A stretch of 64,000 nt of DNA, taken from assembly GCA_037157565.1 (NCBI GenBank), contig JAZHRO010000039.1, forward strand, positions 41,664,001 to 41,728,000, read 5' to 3'. Numbering within the stretch: the stretch's first letter is position 1; the number at the start of each line of letters is the position of its first letter. Shown in pieces: positions 10,653-22,900 of the stretch. The notes under the pieces are model-generated. The model was not told the origin of the DNA and did not search any database. It saw only the letters and a list, made by a program, of their open reading frames with translations. The DNA comes from Thalassia testudinum (lineage: Eukaryota > Streptophyta > Magnoliopsida > Alismatales > Hydrocharitaceae). Position numbers and translations under genes: made by a program.

Positions 10653-12277
10653 GAGAATGGCTGGGAGATCTAGCCATTGGATAGGGCTCTAATTAGTTGA
10701 GGACTGTTGTGGGATGTCCGCCAATCTGATGGTTGCTCTTGATCGTCGAAAAAAGGGCACGATGAAGGTTAGCGTGGAAGGCACTAGTGCCTTCATGACG
10801 AGGGTTGACCGGTGGGTGGAGGCGTGGAAGTTCTCTACCAAGGGGTCGAGAAGCTCCACCTCGATGCACTGAAGGTGGTGGCAGCGTTGGATTGGTGCGA
10901 GGGGGTCGAGGATGGGCTGGCAGACACGGAGAGGATGTCAATTGTTTAGTTTGTTTGGCTCAGGCGTCGAGGCATTGAAGCTTCCGATAGGGAGAGGATT
11001 TTTGCTCCTTTAGTCAAGGCGAAGGCTATAGGGTGAACGACGAGCGGCAAGAATGGCCGGAGCAGCAAGGGCATGTTTTCCGGAGTTTAGCCAAAGAACT
11101 CGCCGCCCGCGAGGAAGATGATGGGAGGGCGGAATGTGGAGGTCCAAACCTACATCTAGGGGGTCTATCCTAATCTAGAAGAAGAGGGAGAGAAGAGGAG
11201 TTACCTAGGAGGAGGAGAAGAGGTCAAAGAGGAGGCTGATGTGGCCGCCAGACTTGGAGAAGAAGAAGGGGGTGGCGAGGATGATGATGAGCGATGAAGA
11301 GGTCGGAGAGCTATCTTTGTTGATAGGAAGGTCGACGAAGAAGTAGCGAAGATAGTCGCAGCCTCAGTTGGCGGCAAGGTGCGACGACGAAGGAGGATGA
11401 AGAGCTCCATGGCCGACATTAATGGTGGCTTTCAAGGAAGGAGGAAAGGGTGTCGCGCACCAAAAACTCGATAACTTGCAACGGCGTGAGGCGAAGAAGG
11501 TTTATAGCTTGTTGGCACCCAAGGAGAGGGCCGGAGGTTGCGCAAACAACCTCGTCGGAATTGCGTGGCCAGCAGGGTCAGAGGTGGAAGGTGGAGAAGA
11601 TGCTGGCAGGGCATAAATGCAAAGAAATTGAAAGTTGAGGGGCTATTTGTAAGGAAATCAAGAATTAAGGACCAAAATGCAAAGTTGACCAAGATGAAGT
11701 CCAAATGAACCCAAATTTTTATGGTAACCTAATTTGGACATAAGAAAGTTGATGGTAACTTCAATTTTAGGTTTTTGATGTTATATGCATGGTCAATTTA
11801 TGTTTAAATTCAAAATGTACCAAGTACCCGTCTATGATTTTGTTTCAGGTCAAAATGAGTTCCAATCGTCAAATTGATTGTGTCAAACCTTATAAAATAT
11901 TTTTAATTGATTTTTAGAAGGTTTAGATTACATTTACTTTCATCGGAACTGTTTTAATTGAAGTGGGGTTGAATTTAAGATTTTTTATTAGAATTAAACA
12001 TTCAATTTGAATGTTAATCATGAATTACTCAATACCAATCTACTTTTAAATATTTAAGCTCAATTGACCTTTAATTAAGCATAGGTTCACCCTCGAGCTA
12101 TTCTGCATTCATAATTATTCGTGAAAACTGCAGAATTAAATTCCTTTTTCTATTAATTCCTCTCTCTTCAACCTTGATTGAGTTATACCGTTTCACTATG
12201 TTAATTAGGTAAATTTAACCTTATAACTTAGCCAAATTAGGATAGATATAGTGAATGATGGTGATGTCATCAATCCT

Positions 12278-12449
12278 TTAATGGTGATATACCTGATAGA
12301 GTCTAGTATAACAAAGATGTATCTTATGATCACTTACGAGTTTTTGGATACAGAGCCTTTGTGCATGTTTTAAAAGATGAGAGATTCAAATTGGAAGTAA
12401 AGACCAAACGGTGCATGTTTCTAGGATATGGACAGGATGAGTTCGAATA
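12278..12449 (+). pseudogene. copia integrase C-terminal fragment
   Basis: Immediately after the duplicated ATCCT the copia frame resumes with the family's NGDIPDRV block, then YDHLRVFG, then CMFLGYGQDEF, the conserved copia integrase C-terminal region. A TAG replaces the expected tryptophan codon just after PDRV. The frame is cut again after 12449, where another LTR element begins, and continues at 16320. Confidence 0.85.
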
Positions 12450-13281
12450 CAGGTTGTTATTGGTGCTAGAATACCACGATCGTTTATTTTAATGATAACA
12501 AAACACGTGTTATTTAATATTTGCATTTGAAGTCTTAGATTTTAGGTTAATTACAAATGGAGATGTGTTTAGACAATGTTCGAGCTCGAATCCATGGTAG
12601 ATTGGAGGAGCTTGACGGAGGAGGAGATTCTCGAGGAGCGAAAGCTTGAAGGAGATGAAGAATAGGATAGATTTTCATTCTTGTTCATTGTAATTTGCCT
12701 TTATTTCTTTTGTTGCTCTTTATCTTTCTTAGATTACTTGTTAAAGAGCCTCAAAGAACTCTTAAAATAATCCTAGGAACACCTGCACAACCCTATGATA
12801 CTTAGATTTTCTGTAGAGAACTTAAAAAACCAAGATAGGGTTCTGACAGCCTAATCAGACGACTAATCTGGAAATCAGACGTCTGATAGTGACTTTTAAG
12901 ACATCTGACTGTTGACTCAAACGTCAAATAACTTAAGCCGGACTTTGTAGGTTGTGTTTGATGAAATCAAATGACCAGACCTTAGTCCAGACGTCTGATG
13001 GTTATGCCAAACATCTAATTAGTGGAAGTTGGCTAACAAAGTAAACATTGAGGAAAATAACCATTAGGTTTCTATCAGATGTCCATAGAGGACCCCAGAC
13101 GTCTGATATGTGACTGTTGAGCCTTATTGTGAGCCAAAATCACCTTTGTCAGATTATCTGGCCGTTTGGACCTTGGGAAATCCATTCCTGAAGTACAATA
13201 GGCTTTCAGATGTCTAGACCTAGTGCCAAACATCCTGTACGTCGTCTGATGGCCTTACATTAGAACCCTGTTTAGGTCTGA

Positions 13282-15515
13282 TGAAAGGAAGGAAACTTGC
13301 CTAGAATCAGACGTTTGACTTAGTTCCCAGACGTCTTAAGAAAGTTTTCCAGACGTCCGAAGTAATGACCCATTGCCCTTGTAGTCGATAAGACGTCTGG
13401 ACTGTCAGTCAGACGTTTGTCCAGACTCTGGACATTTGTTCGGATTCCGAAAGTAGAAGAATAGCGCATATTCTTTTCGTTCTGCACGCGAGCGGCGCGC
13501 AGAGACCCGCTCTCTCTCCTTCACCCCTCACTCGAATCCTAACTCCCCTCCTATATAAACCCTTCACCTCTTCCTCTCACCCCCTCACACCACTCCAGTC
13601 ACCACCACCTCCACCTTCTCCTGCGACAGCCACGTCCCCCTCCCGTCTCTGCTGCAGTCGCAGTGAGGAAGGAGAGCCACCGGCGAGGGGAAAGCGGGGA
13701 GGAGCGAGAACAATAGAGTGCAAGAGAGTGAGAGAGGGGGAGGAGGACGATGGCTGCAGGAGCTCGGTGGAGCTCGAGGAGGAGTCGTGGGAGAGAGGAG
13801 GAAGCCGGTGAGGAGCTGCTCAAGCTCCTGCAGCTGCTGGAGTTGCCACTACGGGCAGAGAGTGAGTAGGGCGAGAGGTGTGAAGAAGTTCTGATACTAG
13901 AAGTTTCCAGTATCAGACATCTGGAGTGAAGTCCAGACGACTGGTGAGGCACTAGGATGTGTGGAGCTGAGGCCGAACGTCTGAAAGCACAATATCGCAA
14001 GGTACGTATCTTCCTGCGCTACTTTTTCGCCATGCAAATCGTAGCGCAAGGGATGTCGGCTGATCGTTATGTCTGCGGGTGCTCGTACGCAAGTGCAGGC
14101 TTTGGGAAGGCACGTGGTGCGCTTTCCCAAGTACTTTTGGACGTCTAATCACGTCGTCAGATATTCAGAGGTACTTCTAGACGACTGGAGACCTTGTCTG
14201 ACATCTGGAATTGCCCCCAGATGATCGCAGAGGGAGTCTGGATGTCTGAATCAGCCGTAGGAAGGGTAAGGTGAGTTCTAACGTCTTTTAAGATGTCTCG
14301 GACTAGTCCCAGACATCTGATTTTGGTCAGTAATCGCGGTTTTGGTCTGTTTAAGGCTCAAACGGAATCGAATTTTCACAAACGAAGTACCAATGTTTTC
14401 CACTCGAATTCTTCTACATGTTTTTGTTGAGTATCTACTGTTTTGTGTAGAGCGGAGCTAGTCTTCCTTGGGTTGAGACCCGGGATTAGGATTGGCCACT
14501 CTATATCGAATCCTGTTATTCCTCACATACGTGATACCGAGGTGTACTACTAGTGTAGGAAGGGAGCTAGCCACCCCACAGGGCCAGAGGTTTAGCTAGC
14601 CACTCTTCACTGACTTTGTTAGGCTTTTTGGGCAAATCGGGGTAGTCAGATGAGGGTATGCGGACTGTGGTGGGGTGAGACCCCAGTTTGGTTCTAAGGG
14701 GCGAGATCCCTGTTCTAAGAGGGCAAGGCCCTATACTATTTCGTGCTGTACTTTGGGCGTACCCGCTAGCTGAAACGACTGACCGCGTGTTAGTGCGGGT
14801 AGCTACCAGTGAGCTTATCATGCGTGCCGTAGTCACCGCTACGCCTCGACAGTGACCTCGGGGTGGTTAACTAGGTGTAGGACTACCACGGGGGACTCTC
14901 CCGGCCAGAAGAGCACCACGTGTACCTTCTACTCTACGAAAAAGACTACAATCAAGATCGTTCCCATGAGGAACATGTAAGATCAAGAAATACTTTGATA
15001 CTTTGAGAAATAGATGAACCAGAAACACATAAATAAGATAAATAGAAATAAGAAATAAGCATCATGTTGTTTTATTGTACTTGCACTTAAATAATGTAAA
15101 CATCACTCTACTCAGTGTTCGTTAACTCTGTCTTTTCGTAATCCTGTTCAAGACCAGAAGTTGAGCAGCCCGAGTTTTCAACTGCAGAGAGTGCTAGGCC
15201 CAGCCGTAGTCGTTCTTTCAGCTCTTTCGTTTTTCTACTGTTGTAGTGAGGAATGGACATATATTTTACTGTTCCTGTTACTTTTGTTTCCTTTCCGTTT
15301 TCTTATTGTTATTGTGGTGTCATATACTTTATTTTGAGACAGTTGTTCTACTTTCTTTACTGTTTTGTTCTTTTCTTCTGCTTAGTTATATTGCATGTAA
15401 GAATGTTGTTTATTTTCCTACTTTTGGTTATTTCTTGTTGGACGACTAGATCTTGGGATTAGTCGAGGCAAGTCGGTCTCGGGTCCTGTAGGGATCCAGG
15501 AATCGGGTTATAACA
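13282..15515 (+). mobile_element. Chromovirus solo LTR, plus orientation
   Basis: The right end, GGGTTATAACA at 15505-15515, is followed by TCTGA (15516-15520). The best left boundary is TCTGA at 13277-13281 followed by TG. A TATATAA box at 13553-13559 lies ~270 bp from that start, similar to the TATA spacing in the complete element at 44275. The sequence from 14340 on matches the other chromovirus LTRs, including GGGACTCTCCCGGCC and the 3' ...GGGATTAGTCGAG block. The left boundary is less certain than the right because TCTGA recurs in this repetitive area. Confidence 0.75.
13553..13559 (+). promoter_or_regulatory. TATA box of chromovirus solo LTR
   Basis: TATATAA precedes ACCCTTCACC in a C/T-rich leader, in the same place as TATAAACCC in the complete element's LTRs (44503 and 54161). 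Confidence 0.55.
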
Positions 15516-16319
15516 TCTGATACCTGCAACAGACGTTGATGACCCTGTCAGAATCATAAATGATTTTGATTACGGCTTGTTTTACCTTGGGTTCAACCCC
15601 AACTGCTATAGAAGCCTTCTAAGGCCTTCCAAAGCCTTCCTAGGCCCTCTATAAATAGAGGAGGACCCTTACCTTGCAAATCTATACCAAGACACCAAGC
15701 AACACACTTTCCACTTCTTTTGTGTCCAAGAGAAATAGAAGAAGCTCTAGCTCTCCAAGCATTTATTCCACATCTAGAGAGCTTCAATCAAGTTGCGCAC
15801 CTGCTCTCCCTTCGCTATTACGAGAGTGACGAAGTGTCACAGCGTGGTTCACGTACCCGTGTCGTCATGCCGATGCACTTCCAGCAAAGGGAAGTAATCT
15901 TTACCTATAGTAGCTAAGTTTAGGATTCATACTTTGTGGTCTATAGGGTTGCTTTGTAATCTTTCTTTGTTATTTGGTTGGGTATTTGCTTTGCGAATTC
16001 CTATCTCCATCGAGGGACAAAATTTTTCTTGTGAAGAGAAGGGGTCTGAGGAATGCTACCCTCGTACTTGTAGCGTGGTTGTAATAGAGGTTGAACTACC
16101 CTCGTTAAAGTAGTTCGTTAGTGGATTTTGATCGACTCGGTTGATCGGAAAATCCTAACTCGAGAGAGTTAGGTGGTGGTTTTCACCCGATTTGGGTTTC
16201 CACCTAGAAATCTCTTGTGCTTTTGTGTGATTGTTGCTTTTTGTAAGATTGCTTACATTATTTCCGCATTTTATATTTTATCATGCAAATCTCACCCCCT
16301 CCTGTAGGGAATCACAGTT

Positions 16320-18174
16320 GTATGATCCTATTGAGAAGAAGCTTATCAAAAGTCAAGATGCAGTCTGTACAGAGGATCAGACCATAGAGGATGTTCGGAA
16401 AGTAATTAAGGATTTCTCCAAGAGCAATTATAAGCCAGTTGATGTAGAGTGTGTTCCTTTGAAACATGTGTCAGATGATACTTCTATACAAGTGCCTGAT
16501 TCAGAAGAAGGGGTGGACATGTCGCATGTTCCCACTCCTAATGATGATGAACATGTGGATGGTTTTGCATCTGATGTAGATCTACATCGCAGAACTACGA
16601 GGGAGAGATCTCCCTCTATGAGATATCCTACACATGAGTATGTCTTGTTGACGGATAATGATGAGCCTGAATGCTATGAAGAGGCTATGCAAGATATGTA
16701 TAAAGAAAAATGGATTGAGGCCATGAAAGATGAGATGCAGTCTCTAGATGACAATCATACCTTTGAGCTTGTAAGGTTGCCCCAAGGGAAGAGAGCATTG
16801 AGGAACAAATGGGTTTTTAGAGTGAAACATGATGAAAGCTCTTCTAACCCAAGGTACAAAGCTAGGTTGGTTGTGAAGGGCTTTGGTCAAAGAAAAGGAG
16901 TTGATTTTTAGATATTCTCACCAGTGGTGAAGATGTCATCTATCAGAGTTGTTCTCAGTTTGGCTGCTACCCTTGATTTAGACATTGAGCAAATGGATGA
17001 AAAGATCGCTTTTCTTCACGATAATCTTGAAGAAGAAACTTACATGATGCAACTCGAAGGCTTTAACGTCAAAGGCAAAGAGGATCATGTCTACTAGATG
17101 AGGAAGAGCTTTTATGGGTTAAAGCAAGCTCCTAAGCAGTCGTACAAGAAGTTTGAGTCTTTTATGGGGGAGCATGGCTATACCAAGACTACTAATCATT
17201 GCATCTTCGTAAAGAAATTCTCAGGTGATGATTTCGTCATTTTGTTGATTTATGTTGATGATATGCTTATTGTTGGCAGTAATACCGCGAGAATTCCAAG
17301 CTTGAAGATGGAGTTGAGCAAGTCCTTTGCTATGAAGGACTTAGGACTTGCAAGTCAAATATTAGGCATGAAGATCACACGTGATAGGAAGTTAAGGAAG
17401 TTGTGGTTATCCCAAGAGAAGTACATTGAGAAAGTACTTCAAAGATTCAATATGCACAAAGCCAAGCCTGTGAACACCCCTCTTGAAGCACATTTCAAGT
17501 TGAGCACCAAGCAGAATCCAAGAACAGAAGAGGAAAAGAATCATATGGAAAGAATTCCCTATGCCTTAGCTATAGGTAGTTTGATGTATGCAATGGTATG
17601 TACAAAACCTGATATTGCTCATTCTATTGGAATTGTTAGCAGGTTTGTCTCAAATCTAGGAAAGGAACACTAGGAAGCAATTAAATGGACTTTGAGCTAT
17701 CTTCATGGGACTAGCAACTTATGTCTTTGTTTTGGTGCAGAAAAATAAGTTCTTGGCTACACAGATTCAGACATGGTAGGTGATATAGATGGGAGAAGAT
17801 CTATATCTGATTATTTAATGACATATGTAGGCAGTGCAGTTTCTTGGCAATCAAGACTTCAGAAATGTGTGGCTTTGTCTACCATAGAGGCAAAATTTAA
17901 TGCAGCAACAAAGGCTAGCAAGGAGTTGTTGTGGATGAAGAAGTTCATGCAGGAACTTGGAATTGTGCAAGACAAGTACATCTTGCACTATGATAGTCAA
18001 AGTGCTATGCACCTTGGCAAGAACTCCACCTTCCATGCAAGGTCAAAGTATATAGACGTGAGGTATCATTGGATACGGGATGTGCTTGAGGCAAAACAAC
18101 TTGAATTGGCAAAGATCCACATAGATGCTAATGGTGCTGATAAAGCATTACAAATTGGGAAGTTTGAGGCATGA
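16320..18174 (+). pseudogene. copia integrase end, reverse transcriptase and RNase H
   Basis: The frame resumes with LYDPIEKKLI (integrase tail) and an acidic linker. It then enters the copia RT: NKWVFRVK, KARLVVKGF, FYGLKQAP, and the catalytic YVDDML near 17250. RT thumb sequence follows (PYALAIGSLMYAM), then RNase H (LSTIEAKF, DSQSAMHL, HIRDVLE-like). In-frame stops at about 16909, 17096, 17672 and 17746 (mostly TAG where a tryptophan is expected) break the polyprotein. It reads to a stop at 18172-18174. All catalytic blocks are recognisable but the element cannot make a full Pol. Confidence 0.9.
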
Positions 18175-18213
18175 CACTCCATTGCTGGATTGGAGTGGTT
18201 CCCACATCATTGG

Positions 18214-18226
18214 TGAGGGGGAGATT
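18214..18226 (+). other. Polypurine tract of the copia element
   Basis: GAGGGGGAGA followed by TTT lies directly upstream of the right LTR's TGTTGG. This is the plus-strand primer position. Confidence 0.65.
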
Positions 18227-19063
18227 TGTTGGCCGTAGGTTCCCCTCCATGTGGGGAATTTTGTCAATATTTTTTGGATCCTGAAGGATCCAATTATAAC
18301 ATGGAAATTTTAAGTGATTTCTCCTTGCAACTTTCCTTGGGCATAGATACAAATTATCTATTATTTATCAATTTTTTATTCTTGCCTTTTTTTGGCAACG
18401 AAAGTTTGGAAGGACAACTAAATTGGATTGGGCATCTTTTCTCTTTCTATTTTTGGCACTATAATATTCATTTCCTCATATACTTTGCAGGCAACGAGGA
18501 TTTAATATTTCATTCCTTTTTAGCTACCATTCTGATTTTGCATATATATACATATGTATCCAGTGGGATCAACGAAATTGTGATAAGAAAAGAGAGAGGA
18601 GAAAAGGTGTGTATTGTTCAAGACATGAGAGTAGGAGAACAAAGGTAGCATCAGATTCCTTTACCAGAGATGAAGGCATCTTGGAAAGGCTGCATCCATC
18701 GCGGTGATATTATTCCATTTAGCTTCTAAATTTTGTGACTGCCTTTATTGTGATTTGCACTTATTAGAGGGTTGGCTTTATGTAATCCCTCATGGTATTG
18801 AACTTCTTACTTTGATTATAGTGGATTGATTTTGGGTAACGTTGATCCTATGATTTTTTACCCTCATTTCTTTGAGGGATTTTTCCATGTTAAAAATTAT
18901 TGTGGCTATTATGGTGGTGATTTCTTGTGATTTAATTGCTCGTAGTTTTGGTGGTATATTGTTAAATCCATTGTGTGGGATGCTTTCTTACAATGGGATT
19001 TATTTAATTATTGGTAAATCCCAAGACTTTTTACCTCAGTCCTTAGTAGGGTAGGGTTTAACA
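18227..19063 (+). repeat. Right LTR of the copia element
   Basis: An 837-bp repeat beginning TGTTGGCCGTAGG after the polypurine tract and ending GGTTTAACA. It aligns with 1080-1904. The divergence and end erosion between the copies suggest an old insertion. It lies in the same orientation as, and upstream of, the SCAI gene. Confidence 0.75.
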
Positions 19064-19979
19064 ATAAATTGAAATTTTTAGAAGTATGCATACACAATGA
19101 TGTTAGGTACAGTATGTAATTTCGTCTTTCCCCATTAGCCTCCCACAAGCTAAGCACAAGAAATTAATTACATTACATTGTTAATTTCAAAACACATCTG
19201 AAATCTTCAATTTTATTGTATCGACTATTAATAACATTAAAAAATCAAAGTGATTTACAATTATGTAGATGCTCGCAAACTTTGACTTCGATTGCAATAT
19301 CCTCCATGAACAATGAATCAATACTTCTGAAAATGCAAGTTGAAATTAGTCAAATTAAAAATGTTAAACCTTCAATTTTTAATTAAAGTTAAAGTTAAAC
19401 CTTTAATTATTTTATTCTACGACCAGGGTCAAAAATTACAAAATAATTCCAAATGTAAAAATGTAACAAAACATAGAAGAATGATGTCCTTAGCTATCCC
19501 ATTATATTGTTAGATGACCAAAACTAGATAGATTATTGGACTTAAGTACTTATGAATATTATGCTCACAATTTCTCTCTTTCTCATTATTATTCCATTTA
19601 CTTACATATATGATATTGATATGTATGTATATTAAAACTTTGACAAATAACATATCAAATCCATAATATCCACTCTAAACTTTCCAAAACTTAATTTCTA
19701 TTCATCTCACTATTATTTTAAAAATAATAATTTAATCATAATTATCAAATTCTAAAAAAATAATCAAAAAAATAAAATCAACAACTTAATGTTAACCGCA
19801 TAAAATACATGCATTTCACATGCACATCTACAAGCAAAAAGCTCCGCAATTCCCCTCACAGATCCGAATAACACCGTTACCGAATCCAACTCATTACCTG
19901 CCCGTCCCAAAAGGCACCACCCAACACCTCCCCTTCATGATTCACGGCTCCTCGCCGGTCTTCTTCCCCGCCACATCTA
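19064..19979 (+). promoter_or_regulatory. Upstream region and 5' UTR of the SCAI homologue
   Basis: AT-rich to about 19800, then C-rich from about 19850 to the ATG. No open frame of interest is present. The switch to C-rich sequence suits a plant 5' UTR. I see no unambiguous TATA box, so the transcription start is not placed. Confidence 0.4.
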
Positions 19980-22900
19980 ATGGCGAGAAGCTCCGCTATC
20001 TCGGAGACGGAGCTCTTCTGGCGCCTCGTCGACAAGGCCGATCGAAAGTTCTCGAAGGTCCGCGAGTCCCCTCCCTACGGCTGCAACAGGTATATTTATA
20101 CATGTACATATTATCCCCCAATCCCTCCAGTTCTTTGCCCCGATCGAGCCCCTCTCCCAGAAACCCTAGATGGCGATGGATTGCGATCTCCTCCTCCTCT
20201 ACTGTCGCAGGAACGAGGCGGACCTCCACAAGGCGTTCAAGATCTACACGCGGCTGTGGAAGATGCAGCAGGAGAGCCGGCAGAGGCTGGTGGAGGCCGG
20301 CATGAAGCGGTGGGAGATCGGGGAGATCGCCTCGAGGATCGCGCAGCTCTACTACGGGCAGTACCTGAGGACGAGCGACTCCACGTACCTATCCGAGTGC
20401 TACATGTTCTACGAGGCGGTGCTCACCAGGGAGTACTTCAGGGACGGCCTCTCTCAGGAGCCAGGGCTCGCCATGAAGCAGCTCAGGTTCCTCGCGAGGT
20501 TCGTCGTTGTCTGCCTCGTCCTTGGCAGGAGGGAGATGCTCGCCAGACTCGCACACCAGATGCGCGCTCTCGTCGACGAATGTAGGAAGACCTTCAAGGT
20601 TAACTTCATTTGATTCGATTGATTGGGAATTTCATAGATGGATGGGTATCCTATGTGAAAGTTGGAATCTTTTGGACCCATTTCGAGTGTTTGCTTGATG
20701 CTTTTCATCGCTAGCTAGCAGCGCCGATTCTCTTGATAAAGACATTAGCTTTGACCAGTGTTTTAAGGTTCAAATTGTTAGTTGCCGGATAGATGACCAA
20801 GTAGCCATTTAGTCCTGGTCAATCTGCAGCTAACGCGGCATTAGCGAAAATCGTGGATGGGCGGTTGTGGATTGGTGTGGACAGGGTTGACTATGGGGCC
20901 CATAAAAACAAGAACAAGGCACCTTATGGAAGCCCCCAATCACAAACACGTACCTCTTCTCACTTCTTCTCCCCTCTCGTTCTTTCTTGACGAATGAGAT
21001 GCTTTGTGTGCTTGATGCATGTCTATAGCGTTGAGTACAAAATGAGTTAACATGTAGGCTAATGTTAAAAGTTGAAATTGGCACTTTTCCTTTTTGCCGC
21101 TTTAGATGTTCATAAGTTGGAGCTGCTAAGGTAGCTGTTGAACTTGAAGTTGAACCTTGAAGGCTTGAAGATGAAATGAGAGACTACTGCCTTATTGCAA
21201 GTTCACTAACTAGGGATGCTACATTCTGAAAAATTATGTAACTCCAATAAGTAACTAGGAAGAATACATCTGATCAGTTGCAATCACTATGTTGGTATCT
21301 CTAGTATGAAGGGGATGAAAACTGGGCGATGTTAGGCTTTGTTGGCAGTTTAGCAATGCTATTTATTGATATCACAAGAATTGTCTCCAATTTAGTCAAG
21401 CAATATTTTAAAAATGAGAAGTAGAAATGCGGTAGATCGAAGGATTGTCATCAATTTTGGCAGTAGGGACAAACGGCAGTCAAAGACGTTTGGTTTATTG
21501 GACCAATCTCTTATGGATTATGATGTTGATGCTGAGATTTTTTTTTTTTTTTTTGGTGATGATGAAATGGGTGCTGGAGTGGTGACCAACATCAGAGAGC
21601 TGGAAATAGGTGTTTATAGTGGTGGTGGATGGTGGTGTGAAATGAATCTATGAAAAGGGAGAGGGAAAGGAGGAGTGAGATCTTTGGAGGTGTTGGGAGG
21701 AGAGGAGTCAAGAAGAGAGTGGACGAGGAGGAGGGGAGCAAAGAGGAAACACGGGACATTCCTAATGAAATCATTTCCAACATAAACTTTTATAACTTAT
21801 CTTTACTCTGCTTTTTGCGGATACATAGCTGACCACTTCATAATTTGGAAGACATTGTGATGATAACAGCAACAGTCAATCCTTCTTCCTCATCAATTGG
21901 GTTCGATTATATGGATTTTGTTTTATAACTTCAATCAGACAGGCCTATTTTGGATCATTCTAATACTCACATAAAATAATCAAGATAATGTTTGAAGGTT
22001 TACTTTTAACACTATAGTCATTTGCTATCCTTCTTCTTAGGCTCTATATCTAATTTTTTACACTTTTGGAATTAGAACATTAAAAGGCTTTGTATCATGA
22101 TGTTTGAACCACCTGCAAATGAGTCACTTTCTATACAAACCTAGATATAGATTTGAATTGAGAAAAAATTAGCCTTGATAATTTATTGGCTATAAGCCCA
22201 CTAGACCTGAGATGACCACCCAAAATACTTTCAAAAGTTATCAATTAGAAAATTTCAACCCTTTGTAACTGCCTATTTACTTGGGGTTGTCACAAGTTAA
22301 AACTTCACATATATCCTGTTCACCCTTTGTAGACTTCTTTTACATATCTTGGCTTCCCTCTCTTAACTGGTTGTATTACGACTAGAGAATGGACTCTGAT
22401 AATTAAAAGGTTGGAAAAGTGATTACAAGGTTGGGTTTCCCGCCTCCTATCTAGGGGTGGCCGATTGACCCTCCTTCCTCTGTGCTTTCCATGTTGTATT
22501 TCTTATCCGTCTTGAAAATATTGGCTGCTGTTGTTCACCAAATTGACTCCATCCATAGATGCTTCTTTTGGCCTTTTGGCTTGGGAGATAACTACATTCC
22601 TTTATTCTGTTAGGAAGAGGTGTGTAGGTTGAAGGAGGATGGTGGCTTGGGTGTGCTTGATTTGAGGATGATGAATGTTTCCTTATTCACAAAGTGGATC
22701 CTTGGCCTCGTGAGCCCTAATCTCCCTCTTTAGAAGTAGGTTCTTTGTGATTAATACAGTGACATTGTGGAGTAGGATGAAAGGAGGCTGCCAATTCAAG
22801 GATCACCTTTTTGGATGGGACTGCAAAAGATGTTTAGAAAAATCAGGCCTTACTATGGAAGCCATTTGGGTGATGACACTATGTTTAAGTTTTGGACCCA

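Larger units (their letters stand above)
3774..12272 (-). mobile_element. Giant solo LTR (Tat/Athila-like PBS type) with internal inverted duplication
   Basis: The insert begins TGTTTAC and ends GTCATCA, and is flanked by ATCCT at 3769-3773 and 12273-12277. Removing the nested element and its duplicated target leaves about 3.1 kb. Read on the minus strand, the U3 start is at 12272 and the LTR 3' end at 3774. No coding domain is present. Homologous solo copies occur at 4727, 23012, 47969 and 57690. Unlike those, this copy carries a second, inverted LTR 3' end (4524-4726 plus 10113-10631) followed by a primer-binding-like site. Confidence 0.85.
12455..16314 (+). mobile_element. Solo LTR of about 1.6 kb (host of a chromovirus LTR)
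   Basis: It begins TGTTATTGG and ends GGGAATCA. The flanks CAGGT (12450-12454) and CAGTT (16315-16319) differ by one base and are best read as a decayed target duplication, because the copia integrase frame continues across. Excluding the nested LTR it is about 1.6 kb. A TATAAATA at 15650-15657 sets plus orientation. Coding domains are absent. GACGTC-type 10-mers also occur in its own left part (12856, 12876, 12988, 13008). The family is unassigned. Confidence 0.75.
1080..19063 (+). mobile_element. Ty1/copia LTR retrotransposon, decayed and interrupted twice
   Basis: Two related flanks (about 1080-1904 and 18227-19063) behave as LTRs. A primer-binding-like TGGTATCAAAGCC follows the left one and a purine tract precedes the right one. 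Between them the order is gag with a zinc knuckle, protease, pre-integrase, integrase, reverse transcriptase, RNase H. Integrase before RT is the Ty1/copia (Pseudoviridae) order. The integrase is split at 3773/12278 and again at 12449/16320 by other elements, each flanked by 5-bp duplications. Several in-frame stops make it dead. It ends 916 bp upstream of the SCAI start codon. Confidence 0.85.
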
